Shown: positions 43,273 to 51,281 of the stretch, piece by piece | Layout of the letters: every line of letters starts with the position of its first letter | How positions within the stretch are numbered: the first letter of the stretch is position 1 | NCBI GenBank assembly: GCA_025128135.1 | Contig: JAHLYW010000026.1 | Span: 62,001 to 126,000 of the forward strand | Direction: 5' to 3' | Source of the DNA: Synechococcus sp. CS-1325 | Lineage (GTDB): Bacteria > Cyanobacteriota > Cyanobacteriia > PCC-6307 > Cyanobiaceae | Length of the DNA: 64,000 nucleotides | The notes under the pieces: model-generated | What the model saw: only the letters and a program-made list of their open reading frames with translations | The model's database searches: none | Told to the model about the DNA's origin: nothing | Translations under genes and position numbers: made by a program

Positions 43273-44127
43273 ATGAGCATCCCCACAGCGATCCTGCAGG
43301 TGATCTGTCCGGATCGCCCTGGCCTGGTCAGCGAGCTGTCCGGCTGGGTGGCGAGCCATGGCGGCAACATCCGTCACGCCGATCACCACACCGATGCTGG
43401 GGCGGGTCTGTTCCTCAGTCGGATCGAGTGGGAGCTGGATGGCTTCGGCCTGACCCGCGAGGCGATGCGGCCGGAGGCGATGGCCCTGGTGGAGCGACTG
43501 GGTGGCGAGGGTCAGCTGCGTTTCTCCGCTGACATTCCCCGGGTGGCGATCTTTGTGGGCCGTCAGGACCACTGTCTGCTTGATCTGCTCTGGCGCACCC
43601 GCTCCGGCGAGCTGCCGATGCAGGTGCCGCTGGTGATCTCGAACCATGCCGAGCTGCGGACGCTGGTTGAGGACTTCGGTGCCCGCTTCGAGCATCTGCC
43701 CGTCACGGCCGCTGCCAGGGAGTCGGCCGAGGCGGCCCAGCTGCAACTGCTCCAGGAGCACGGCATCGAGCTGGTGGTGCTGGCCAAGTACATGCAGGTG
43801 CTCAGCCCCTTCTTCCTGGCCCGGTTTGCGCAGGTGATCAACATTCACCACTCCTTCCTGCCCGCCTTCCAGGGAGCCCAGCCTTACCAGCGGGCCTGGG
43901 AGCGGGGCGTCAAACTGATCGGTGCCACCGCCCACTACGTGACTGAAGACCTCGATGGCGGACCGATCATTGAGCAGGCCACCGTGCCGGTGAGCCACCG
44001 GGATGAGGTGGAAGACCTGATCCGCAAAGGGCGCGACACCGAACGGCTGGCGTTGGCCCGGGCCCTGAGGCTGTGCCTGCGCCGCCAGGTGATGGTGTAT
44101 CGGGGCCGCACCGCGGTGTTCTCCTGA
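43273..44127 (+). CDS. purU: Formyltetrahydrofolate deformylase
   Basis: A 284-residue enzyme that hydrolyses 10-formyl-THF to THF and formate. An N-terminal ACT domain (about 5-85, ILQVICPDRPGLVSELSGWVASHGGNI) precedes the formyltransferase-like catalytic domain with VINIHHSFLPAF and GATAHYVTEDLDGGPII, which carry the catalytic His and Asp. The formate can feed PurT (31.9 kb). ATG 43273 follows a weak upstream context. The O-antigen ligase gene starts 28 bases after its stop, in the same direction. Confidence 0.95.
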   Translation: MSIPTAILQVICPDRPGLVSELSGWVASHGGNIRHADHHTDAGAGLFLSRIEWELDGFGLTREAMRPEAMALVERLGGEGQLRFSADIPRVAIFVGRQDHCLLDLLWRTRSGELPMQVPLVISNHAELRTLVEDFGARFEHLPVTAAARESAEAAQLQLLQEHGIELVVLAKYMQVLSPFFLARFAQVINIHHSFLPAFQGAQPYQRAWERGVKLIGATAHYVTEDLDGGPIIEQATVPVSHRDEVEDLIRKGRDTERLALARALRLCLRRQVMVYRGRTAVFS

Positions 44128-44155
44128 CCATGGTGCTGTCGCGGAGGATCTGGTC

Positions 44156-45427
44156 GTGCTGAGCAGCCGTGCCCTGGTTCAGCTCAATGCCGAGCGCCCC
44201 GTTGACGCCGCTCCGCTGGGTTGGCGCTGTTTCCAGCTCGGGGTGTTCGTCCTGCCCAGCAGCGCCCTGATCGCCGGGGTGCTGTTGCTGGTGGCTCTGC
44301 TGCTCGGCAGCCGCGGCCGGCCCCAGCCCCTGGCCGATCCGGCCAATCGGGTGCTGGTGGTGGTGGCCGCCCTGATGGTGCTGGGTTGCTTTCGTGCCAC
44401 CAGCGGCTGGCTGGCCTGGGTGGGGATGGGCAACTGGCTGCCGTTCTTCTGGGCCTTCTGGGGCTTCCAGCCCTATCTGATCACCCCGGCCGCCCGGCGG
44501 CGGGTGGCGCTCTGGCTGGTGGCCGGCACGGTTCCGGTGATCGTCACCGGCTTCGGCCAGCTGTGGTGGGGCTGGGCCGGGCCCTTCCAGGTTCTGGGTG
44601 GAGCGATCATCTGGTATCTCAATGCGGGGGGCAATCCAACCGGGCGGCTCTCGGGCCTGTTCGACTACGCCAACATCGCCGGCTCCTGGCTCTCCCTGGC
44701 CTGGCCCCTGGCCCTGGCGGCCGTTCTGCAGCCGCAGCAGGGCTGGAAAGGCCGGCTGCCGGCCCTGGCGATCGCGGTTTCCCTGGTGGCTGCTCTCTAC
44801 CTCACTGATTCCCGCAACGCCTGGGGCGCCCTGGTGCTGGCCCTGCCGATCGTGGCCGGGCCTGGGGCGTGGCTCTGGCTGCTGCCGTTGTTGGTGCTGC
44901 TGCTGATTCCGGTTGTCCTGGCCAGCCTGCCGGGGGTGGCTCCCTTCCTGCAGCAGCCGGCGCGTGAGCTGATCCCGGAGGCGATCTGGGGCCGGTTGAG
45001 CGACCTGGAGCAGGCCGGCCGCAGGCCCCTGGCGATCACCCGGCTGAGCCAGTGGGGTGTGGCTCTCGGCCTGGTGGCGGAGCGGCCCTGGCTGGGCTGG
45101 GGGGCGGCGGCCTTCAGCGTGATCTATCCGCTGCGCACCGGTAAATGGCATGGCCATCCCCACAACCTGCCGATTGATCTGGCCGTGAGCCACGGCCTGC
45201 CGGCGGCAGTGCTGCTGGTGGGGCTGATCCTGTTTCTGCTGGTCCAGGCGTCCGTCAGGGGGATGGCCGCCGGCCGCCTGTTCGATCGCGCCTGGTGGGC
45301 TTCGGTGCTGGTGCTGGTGGCGCTCCACGCCACCGACATGCCCCTCTACGACAGCCGCATCAACATTGCCGGCTGGATTCTGCTGGCGGGGGTCCGGGCC
45401 TTCCTGCTCAACCCGTCACCGCCGTGA
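44156..45427 (+). CDS. O-antigen ligase/polymerase-family membrane protein
   Basis: A 423-residue integral membrane protein with about ten hydrophobic segments. The middle has GRLSGLFDYANIAGSWLSLAW and the last third holds GWGAAAFSVIYPLRTGKWHGHPHNLPIDLAVSHG, the WaaL/O-antigen ligase core in which the H-P-H-N region is conserved. These enzymes join or polymerise lipid-linked glycans at the periplasmic side; the exact role is not known. GTG 44156 has GGAGG 8 bases upstream. It precedes the low-GC glycan island by about 2 kb and may act on its product (inference). The stop overlaps the radical SAM gene by 20 bases. Confidence 0.85.
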   Translation: MLSSRALVQLNAERPVDAAPLGWRCFQLGVFVLPSSALIAGVLLLVALLLGSRGRPQPLADPANRVLVVVAALMVLGCFRATSGWLAWVGMGNWLPFFWAFWGFQPYLITPAARRRVALWLVAGTVPVIVTGFGQLWWGWAGPFQVLGGAIIWYLNAGGNPTGRLSGLFDYANIAGSWLSLAWPLALAAVLQPQQGWKGRLPALAIAVSLVAALYLTDSRNAWGALVLALPIVAGPGAWLWLLPLLVLLLIPVVLASLPGVAPFLQQPARELIPEAIWGRLSDLEQAGRRPLAITRLSQWGVALGLVAERPWLGWGAAAFSVIYPLRTGKWHGHPHNLPIDLAVSHGLPAAVLLVGLILFLLVQASVRGMAAGRLFDRAWWASVLVLVALHATDMPLYDSRINIAGWILLAGVRAFLLNPSPP

Positions 45428-47165
45428 GCGGGTCGGCCGGACCGGGCGGATGGGTGCTCAGCGCTTCTTCGTGGTGTCTGGCCAGGGTGGAGGCCGGCAG
45501 TGGACCCTCCAGGTGCACCCAGGGCAGCACCCGCTCGGGGCTCCAGCTGGCGTGGATCACCTCCTGCCAGGGCGGCGGTGGCGGCAGCGCGCCGGCTGGG
45601 GCAGCCAGCGCCTCGCGGTAGGCGGCCTTCCAGCCGCCCAGTTGCCCGTGGCGGCCGCGCACGGCGGCGATCACCGGGGCGAGGCGCCTGTCGCTGCGGG
45701 AGAGCAGGGCCTGCACCACGCTCCAGCCGTAACTCTCGGGCCGCAGCTCGATCCCCTTGGGCTGCAGACGGCGGGCCAGCCGCTTGAGCCGCTTCTCCGC
45801 TTCCGGCCGCACCCCTTCCCACTGGAAGGGGGTGTGGGCCTTGGGCACAAAGGTGCTCACCCCCAGGCTGAGCCGCAGCCCTGGCGTGGCGGCCTTGATC
45901 GCCAGCAGCAGATCAGCGGTGGCTTCGATGTCGGCGTCGTCTTCGCTGGGCAGGCCGGCCATGCCGTAGAGCTTGAGGCCGCTGAGCCCGCCTTCCTTGG
46001 CGTAGCGGGCAGCGGCGAAGATCTCCTCGGTGGCGAGCTTCTTGTTCACCACCCGGCGCAGGCGCTCGCTGCCGCTTTCGATCGCGATCGTGAGCGACCT
46101 GCTGCCCCGCTTGGCCAGGATCCGCCCAAGCTGGGGGGTCACGGTGGCGGCTCGCACCGAGCTGACGCTCAGGCGCGTGCCCTCGAAGCGGTCGTGATCG
46201 AGCCAGCTGAGCAGCTCGGCGAACTGCGGATGCTGGGTGACCGAGGCCCCCAGCAGGCCCAGCCGCTGGGTGGCGGTGAGGCCTTTCTCCACGGCGGGGA
46301 TCAGGCCGTCGTCAAGCGACGGGGTGCGGAAGGGCAGGGTGAGGTAGCTGGCCAGGCAGAAGCGGCAGAGCTCCGGGCAGCTGCGCACCACCTCCACCAT
46401 GTGGATCGAGGGCCAGGCCGCCTCCGGGGTGATCACAGTGGAGTGGCTGAGGGTATTGCCGCGCCAGGTCTGCTTGGCGATGGTGGCCGGCAGGCCCGGC
46501 TCGATCGGCTCGACGCCCAGCAGCTCCCCTTCGCTGCCGTAGCGAGGGGCATAAAGGGACGGCACATAGATTCCCGGCACCTGCGCCAGCGCCCGCAGCC
46601 GCTCGGCTCTTGGCGCCTGGCGACCGGCCTGGACGGCGTCGATGAAGGCAGGCAGCAGCAGCTCGCCATCGCCCAGCAGCACCACATCGAAGAAGGGCGC
46701 CAGCGGTTCGGGGTTGGCGGTGAGCACCGGGCCGCCGCCGAACACGATCGGATCGTGATTGCCACGCTCGTGGCTCCAGAGCGGAATGCCCAGCGGCTCC
46801 AGCAGATCGAGCAGCACGGGGCCATCGAGCTCCCAGCTCAACGACAGACCGAACAGATCGAGGCCTGCACCGCTACCCCGCTGAGCGGCGTGGGGCGGAT
46901 CGCCCTGATCGGTGAACAGCCGCCGCACATCCACATCGCTGCGGCCCGCCAGGCTGGCCCACACCACCTGAAAGCCCAGGCTGGTGATGCCCACTGAATA
47001 GGTGCTCGGAAAGGCCAGCACCGCCTTCAGGGCACCGGCCGCCGGCACGGCGGGCTCAAACAGCAGGGTTTCCTGATTCAGGGGTGGGTGCCTGGCGGGA
47101 GTGGTCAGTCTGGAGGGTGAGTGGGCGGGGAACCCTGAGGGGCAAGACAGCTCTTCCGTCGCCAT
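45408..47165 (-). CDS. B12-binding radical SAM protein
   Basis: A 585-residue protein. The N-terminal half (about 35-180) resembles a cobalamin-binding domain (VLAFPSTYSVGITSLGFQ, LFGLSLSWELDG, GGGPVLTANPEP). The radical SAM core starts with the cluster motif RSCPELCRFC (Cys263, 267, 270 by my count) and shows AIESGSERLRRVVNK. The C-terminal 150 residues contain a TIGR-like helical domain (HTPFQWEGVRPEAEKRLKRLARRL). Such proteins occur widely in cyanobacteria; the substrate is unknown. The ATG at 47165 is preferred over 47177. It is the last core gene before the island. Confidence 0.88.
   Translation of the reverse strand: MATEELSCPSGFPAHSPSRLTTPARHPPLNQETLLFEPAVPAAGALKAVLAFPSTYSVGITSLGFQVVWASLAGRSDVDVRRLFTDQGDPPHAAQRGSGAGLDLFGLSLSWELDGPVLLDLLEPLGIPLWSHERGNHDPIVFGGGPVLTANPEPLAPFFDVVLLGDGELLLPAFIDAVQAGRQAPRAERLRALAQVPGIYVPSLYAPRYGSEGELLGVEPIEPGLPATIAKQTWRGNTLSHSTVITPEAAWPSIHMVEVVRSCPELCRFCLASYLTLPFRTPSLDDGLIPAVEKGLTATQRLGLLGASVTQHPQFAELLSWLDHDRFEGTRLSVSSVRAATVTPQLGRILAKRGSRSLTIAIESGSERLRRVVNKKLATEEIFAAARYAKEGGLSGLKLYGMAGLPSEDDADIEATADLLLAIKAATPGLRLSLGVSTFVPKAHTPFQWEGVRPEAEKRLKRLARRLQPKGIELRPESYGWSVVQALLSRSDRRLAPVIAAVRGRHGQLGGWKAAYREALAAPAGALPPPPPWQEVIHASWSPERVLPWVHLEGPLPASTLARHHEEALSTHPPGPADPLTAVTG
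45411..45433. terminator. Hairpin across a convergent gene overlap
   Basis: ACCCG-t-CAC-cgcc-GTG-ag-CGGGT folds into an interrupted 8-pair stem. It spans the overlapping ends of the O-antigen ligase gene and the radical SAM gene, where a shared terminator would be expected. There is no T-run. Confidence 0.4.
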
Positions 47166-47279
47166 GACCCATGACACCCGCCCACCAGGATTGATCCAGT
47201 GCTCCAGAGAAGAACTTCAGGTGCGGCACCACGCCCGCCAAACCTCCTATTTGCCAGCAAAGACGATGGATGTGAGGGG

Positions 47280-47540
47280 GTGGCGGTTTTTGTGGACTGG
47301 TGCAACCACCGTCACCGCCACAGAGGCATCAAAGTCGTCACGCCCCATCAACGACACAGCGGAGCCACCACCACAATCTTCAAGCAGCGAGCCGATGACA
47401 ACGAGAAGGCCAGTGGGGCCAATCCAACTCGGTGGAGCCGAAGCACTCGATGCTGGTGTCAACCAGAAGAAGCGTGGATCAACAAGCCACCAGACGAGAG
47501 TGAAGCGATCCAGGCGCTGATCGTTATTCAGGCCGCCTGA
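47280..47540 (+). pseudogene. IS3-family transposase remnant, C-terminal end
   Basis: The frame reads VAVFVDWCNHRHRHRGIKVVTPHQRHSG, then ANPTRWSRSTRCW and WINKPP before a stop at 47540. This is the end of an IS3-type (OrfB, rve) transposase, where F-V-x-W-Y-N-x-x-H-R-H-S-G-I and T-P-x-Q-R-H are conserved. Only about 85 codons remain; the catalytic DDE part is missing, so it is dead. Substitutions such as C for Y and R for S in the conserved block suggest drift. No inverted terminal repeats were found. It lies at the left edge of the AT-richer island, a sign of past insertion. Confidence 0.75.
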
Positions 47541-47649
47541 GTGGCCGCTCAGCAGTAAAATCTTCTTCGAAAGTCACTGGGCTTCGGCTCTTCAATGGTA
47601 GATAAAAACTTAGCGTTTTACAAGGCGAATCGGTCCGATGGTAATGATG

Positions 47650-48837
47650 CTAAGTGCAATTCGGCTGACCGTCTTCAACAGGCGAGACTTCGACTCTGCG
47701 AAATACGAGTACCTGAGGCCGAGTAAACAACTTGTAACTATTTGGCCTGCGTCGGTTTGCATCTACTTCGGCCCAAAACATTTCAACGGTACCGTTTTCA
47801 CCTGTTAAATGTTGGTCCACAAGGTCGTTGAGTTGCTCTTGATCAATGGTGTCCGGAGTAGGTGCTTGTGAACCCACCGTGAGCAGACTATTGTTTCGAT
47901 AATAGAATGGGATGACTGCAGACAGACTGAAACCTACCGACTGGATCAAGTCCACGTAAGCAGTTACAGGGTACGCCCATTCATATTGATGATAACGGAC
48001 GCGAGTCGGATGCGTTTCCATTGCCTGGATAAACTCTGCTGGCGTGTCGGCAAACCATTCCATCACGACAAACCAAAACGCACCCGATTTCATTGTACGG
48101 CGGGCTTCCAGAGCGATCCAGGGTATGTGATCCCAGTGATGAATGGTAGCTACTGACACCAGTGCATCGAAGCGATGACGAATACTCCTCCAACAGTCAA
48201 GGTCGGTCACAATTTCGATCCGCTCTTCAGTTGCTTCTTTGAGGTGTCTTACCGCATTACTTGGTTCCATTGCAACAAGATCTTTGTAGCCCAGGCGATC
48301 AAGTGAAAAGGGTAGCCAACCCCAGCCGCAACCAACGTCTGCAATGCAACATTGTTCTGTGATTCCAAAGCGGCGCATCAGCTCAGCGATCGACTGAGCG
48401 ACTCCTAGATTATAGAACTGCTCAAAAAGTTCAGCTGGAGAACCCCAGAGATTGTAAACATCAAAGAGTTTGGAGATATCTGGATCAGTTTGGGCATCGG
48501 CCCGAAGTCGCTCCCAAAATTCTTCGTCATCTTTCCCTTCAATATCTTTGACTAAAACCAGCTCATCCATTCCGTCCCATTCCTTTCCCGGTTCTGTTTT
48601 GATCAAGACAGGATCTGGCCGAGTTAGCGCTGACAAAAGTGATTGAGCCGAGAGAGATGGGGGCGCCCACAAAGTGTCAGATGGACAATTGGCGGCTCCT
48701 GCTGGCGCTATAGCCGCGTGTTCCCCAGCAGGCGCGATGCCAGGTTCTACCGTCCCATCCTTGCTGATAGGCCCGCGACCTCTGGCTAAGAATCGATCAG
48801 GCAATTGGCTCACCGAAACTGATCCATGATTTGGCAT
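47650..48837 (-). CDS. Class I SAM-dependent methyltransferase, paralog A
   Basis: A 395-residue protein. Motif I DVGCGWGWLPFSLDRLGY (about residues 167-184) binds SAM, and the post-I acidic strand VAMEPSN follows. HHWDHIPWIALEARRTMKSGAFWF and EWAYPVTAYVDLIQSVGF are shared block by block with the protein at 53340-54278 (HHWHHIP... and EWAYPASAYVDLIQ...), so the two are paralogs. The substrate is unknown; a sugar is likely from the context. The first 89 residues before Met90 (48570) are Ala/Pro-rich and may be non-coding, giving 306 residues instead. Codon use is much less GC-rich than in core genes, which fits transfer. Confidence 0.75.
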   Translation of the reverse strand: MPNHGSVSVSQLPDRFLARGRGPISKDGTVEPGIAPAGEHAAIAPAGAANCPSDTLWAPPSLSAQSLLSALTRPDPVLIKTEPGKEWDGMDELVLVKDIEGKDDEEFWERLRADAQTDPDISKLFDVYNLWGSPAELFEQFYNLGVAQSIAELMRRFGITEQCCIADVGCGWGWLPFSLDRLGYKDLVAMEPSNAVRHLKEATEERIEIVTDLDCWRSIRHRFDALVSVATIHHWDHIPWIALEARRTMKSGAFWFVVMEWFADTPAEFIQAMETHPTRVRYHQYEWAYPVTAYVDLIQSVGFSLSAVIPFYYRNNSLLTVGSQAPTPDTIDQEQLNDLVDQHLTGENGTVEMFWAEVDANRRRPNSYKLFTRPQVLVFRRVEVSPVEDGQPNCT

Positions 48838-49460
48838 CTATACCATAACATGTGTGCTTTGGTCTATCCATTGTTGTTTCTACTGAAGCCATTGCGCTGG
48901 TGATTCTTCTCCAAGTCAATTCTTGTTTGCTGCTTATGAGTGTTCCGGGAGTTAGCGTTCAATGCTTTTCTCGTCTTGAGTTCACTTGCTGGACCATGCC
49001 TTAGTATCGGCAGATTGCCCGTTTCGTTCGGCGTTGCATCATCTAAGATTGGCCAATTCATCTGAGTTTACCTATCGAGATGGCATAATGCCCTTCCGAG
49101 TCGTTTTATTTGTGTCGCCTCCTGTGCCTTCTTTGACTCTCTTGCTTCCCTTGTTTTGTGATGAATCTTTGCGCTGCTAAAATAGATTCAAAAATCGGTG
49201 TCCTTGGGTTTCCTGTGGCCAGGCACAGGGTCATGTGCGTCATCCATTTTATGCATCCATAACGAGAAATTCAACGAAGGGGATTGAGCATATCTATTGT
49301 TGCTCAAAAGACAAAGTGTCTAGCATTGAGGTTTGGAGCGGCAACAATTGAATCGTTGGCTCCTGTGAAATAAGCCCATTTGGATTAAGATTGTCACGGT
49401 TATCATTGACTCGTTGCCAACGGCCATTCCGACCCTCTGTGAAGCCATCCAGGTTTGATT
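48838..49460. other. Long non-coding or decayed stretch inside the island
   Basis: A 623-base AT-rich stretch with no convincing gene. On the minus strand a frame is open to a stop at 49294-49296 and continues from the end of the glycosyltransferase in another reading frame (PQLESNLDGFTEGRNGRWQ). This may be a frameshifted tail of that gene or the remnant of another. The rest shows only scattered stops in all frames. A promoter for the methyltransferase at 48837 must lie near its right-hand part as read on the minus strand. Confidence 0.45.
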
Positions 49461-51281
49461 CTAGCTGCGGAACATCCCTTTGAGTGTCCCAACGATTCTG
49501 GGAAGCCGTGGGAATCTGAATGAGTGGGCTTTCAAGTTGTGCCAGCTAGATCCCAACAGGACCGACTTCAAGGCCACCCCGAGGATTCGGTCATCCCCAG
49601 GGATCTGGTATCCCTCGCTCTCAAAGCGGAGGGTCAACTCACATTGACCCATCAGTTGGGAAAGGGGGACGACGCGATCAAAGGTTCGATGATTAATAGC
49701 ACCACTCAGCACATTCACGTCATTCGCGAATACCTTCAGATTGCTTCCCTCAATGGGTGTGATATTCCATGCGCATACCCTCAACCAACTTGGCGGATTA
49801 ACTGGGTCAATCCTTATTGTCAACGTTGCCAAATCAGCCGTCCAGCGAAGAGGGCATCCTTCGAATTGCTCTAACGGCCCCAGGCCCTGCGAGCGGATCC
49901 AGTGGGAGCTGATATTGTTAACATCTATGACCTGATTTTTGTGTCTAGTTCGTATGATCTTCTTTTTGCCCCCAGCTGGGGCTTTCTGGAAACGTAGCAA
50001 GGACCACGCCTGAATTTGCCGAGGCATTACCCCCTTAGAGATGGCTGATTGGATCAGCATGGGCCAGGCGGTTCGGCTTCTGTCCAGATTGCTGTCGCGA
50101 ATTTCATCCATCAGCCGCGACAAATCCTCCAGATTGCCTGGAGAGCGGATGATGCCGGTAATGAGTTCCGCAGCACCCTTTGGATCGTCTAGTGTGAAAA
50201 GGGGGATCCCAGTGGAGCCAGGTACCCCGGTCAGTGCTTCTGCTGTGGCAACCAGAGGTGTGGCATGGGAAAGGGCTTCTAAAATCTTGATTTTGGATCC
50301 GAAGCTATTTTCGATCGGTGCGATGAAAATTCCACAAGCGGTGAATTGTCGGAGGACCTCATCTGCTGTGGATCGCCCAAGCAGCACGACGTTGGGCTGT
50401 TTCCACGTCTCCGGTGCTTCTAGGGGTTCTGCTCCGATGATTGTGATCCGTAACTCGGGAGCACAGGCTGCGAGATGAGGAGCTAGTGATTCGCACAACC
50501 ATCGAACTGCACAAAGATTTGGATAATGGTTCACATTTCCAACAAAGAATACATTGCCTTGCTCTTCATTGCACCACCGTTTTGGATGATTATCGAGCAT
50601 TGGCTCAATCACGGTAGTGCGCGCCGCTTGCTTGCAGTCCGTGGGAATATCATGAGGGCTCAGGACCACGATATGGTCAGAATTAGCATGCACTTCGTTT
50701 TCGAACCGCCCTAGACGCCACTCGGCAATTCTGCTGTTGCTAGCCTGCGATGGTATAACCCCAAGTTTGCGTTGATCACGATAGAACTCCTTTTCCCTAT
50801 TCAGTGTGATCATCACCACAGGAACGCCGCAGTGAAACGCTGATGGCACATAGAGACTCGTGAACAAGTAGTCAATGATGATGACATCGGGACGGATATC
50901 ACGTACGATTTTGCTAAAATGATGATCTACTGGTCTGTGCAGAGCGGCATGACGCTCCATGCTGAATGGATGGGAAAAAATGAGTGGTAGATCGGGAAAG
51001 AAACGCCGATTGTGTTGAAATTCTAGTGGATGAAAAAACGCCCCAACAGCTTTTGCATAGTCTGCACTTCCCCCTATCAAAGGACCTGGCGGCGCAAAGA
51101 CGTGAGTCTGGGTACCTGATGTACTGGAAATGCTGCGCAAATGCTCGCGACATACGATGGTTCCTCCGCTTGATGTGTCGAGTGGAACCACGGTGGCGAA
51201 AAGGACAACCTTCCCCTGACAGTTTTCCGTGTCACTGGGAATCCGGCATGATGCCGGTTGTTTCTCACTTGTCATCGTCAA
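49461..51281 (-). CDS. GT-B glycosyltransferase with extra C-terminal beta domain
   Basis: A 606-residue protein. Residues about 22-415 form a GT-B enzyme: VVLFATVVPLDTSSGGTIVCREHL near the start, then FVGNVNHYPNLCAVRWLCESL, ITIIGAEPLEAPETW, and the GT4-like donor site with APIENSFGSKIKILEALSHATPLVAT. From about 445 to 606 there is an extra domain rich in beta-strand patterns that ends DDRILGVALKSVLL; this D-x-R-x-L-G-V ending recurs in other bacterial GT and FkbM proteins. Donor and acceptor are unknown. It overlaps the double FkbM gene upstream by 17 bases, so both are likely translated together. Confidence 0.82.
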   Translation of the reverse strand: MTMTSEKQPASCRIPSDTENCQGKVVLFATVVPLDTSSGGTIVCREHLRSISSTSGTQTHVFAPPGPLIGGSADYAKAVGAFFHPLEFQHNRRFFPDLPLIFSHPFSMERHAALHRPVDHHFSKIVRDIRPDVIIIDYLFTSLYVPSAFHCGVPVVMITLNREKEFYRDQRKLGVIPSQASNSRIAEWRLGRFENEVHANSDHIVVLSPHDIPTDCKQAARTTVIEPMLDNHPKRWCNEEQGNVFFVGNVNHYPNLCAVRWLCESLAPHLAACAPELRITIIGAEPLEAPETWKQPNVVLLGRSTADEVLRQFTACGIFIAPIENSFGSKIKILEALSHATPLVATAEALTGVPGSTGIPLFTLDDPKGAAELITGIIRSPGNLEDLSRLMDEIRDSNLDRSRTAWPMLIQSAISKGVMPRQIQAWSLLRFQKAPAGGKKKIIRTRHKNQVIDVNNISSHWIRSQGLGPLEQFEGCPLRWTADLATLTIRIDPVNPPSWLRVCAWNITPIEGSNLKVFANDVNVLSGAINHRTFDRVVPLSQLMGQCELTLRFESEGYQIPGDDRILGVALKSVLLGSSWHNLKAHSFRFPRLPRIVGTLKGMFRS

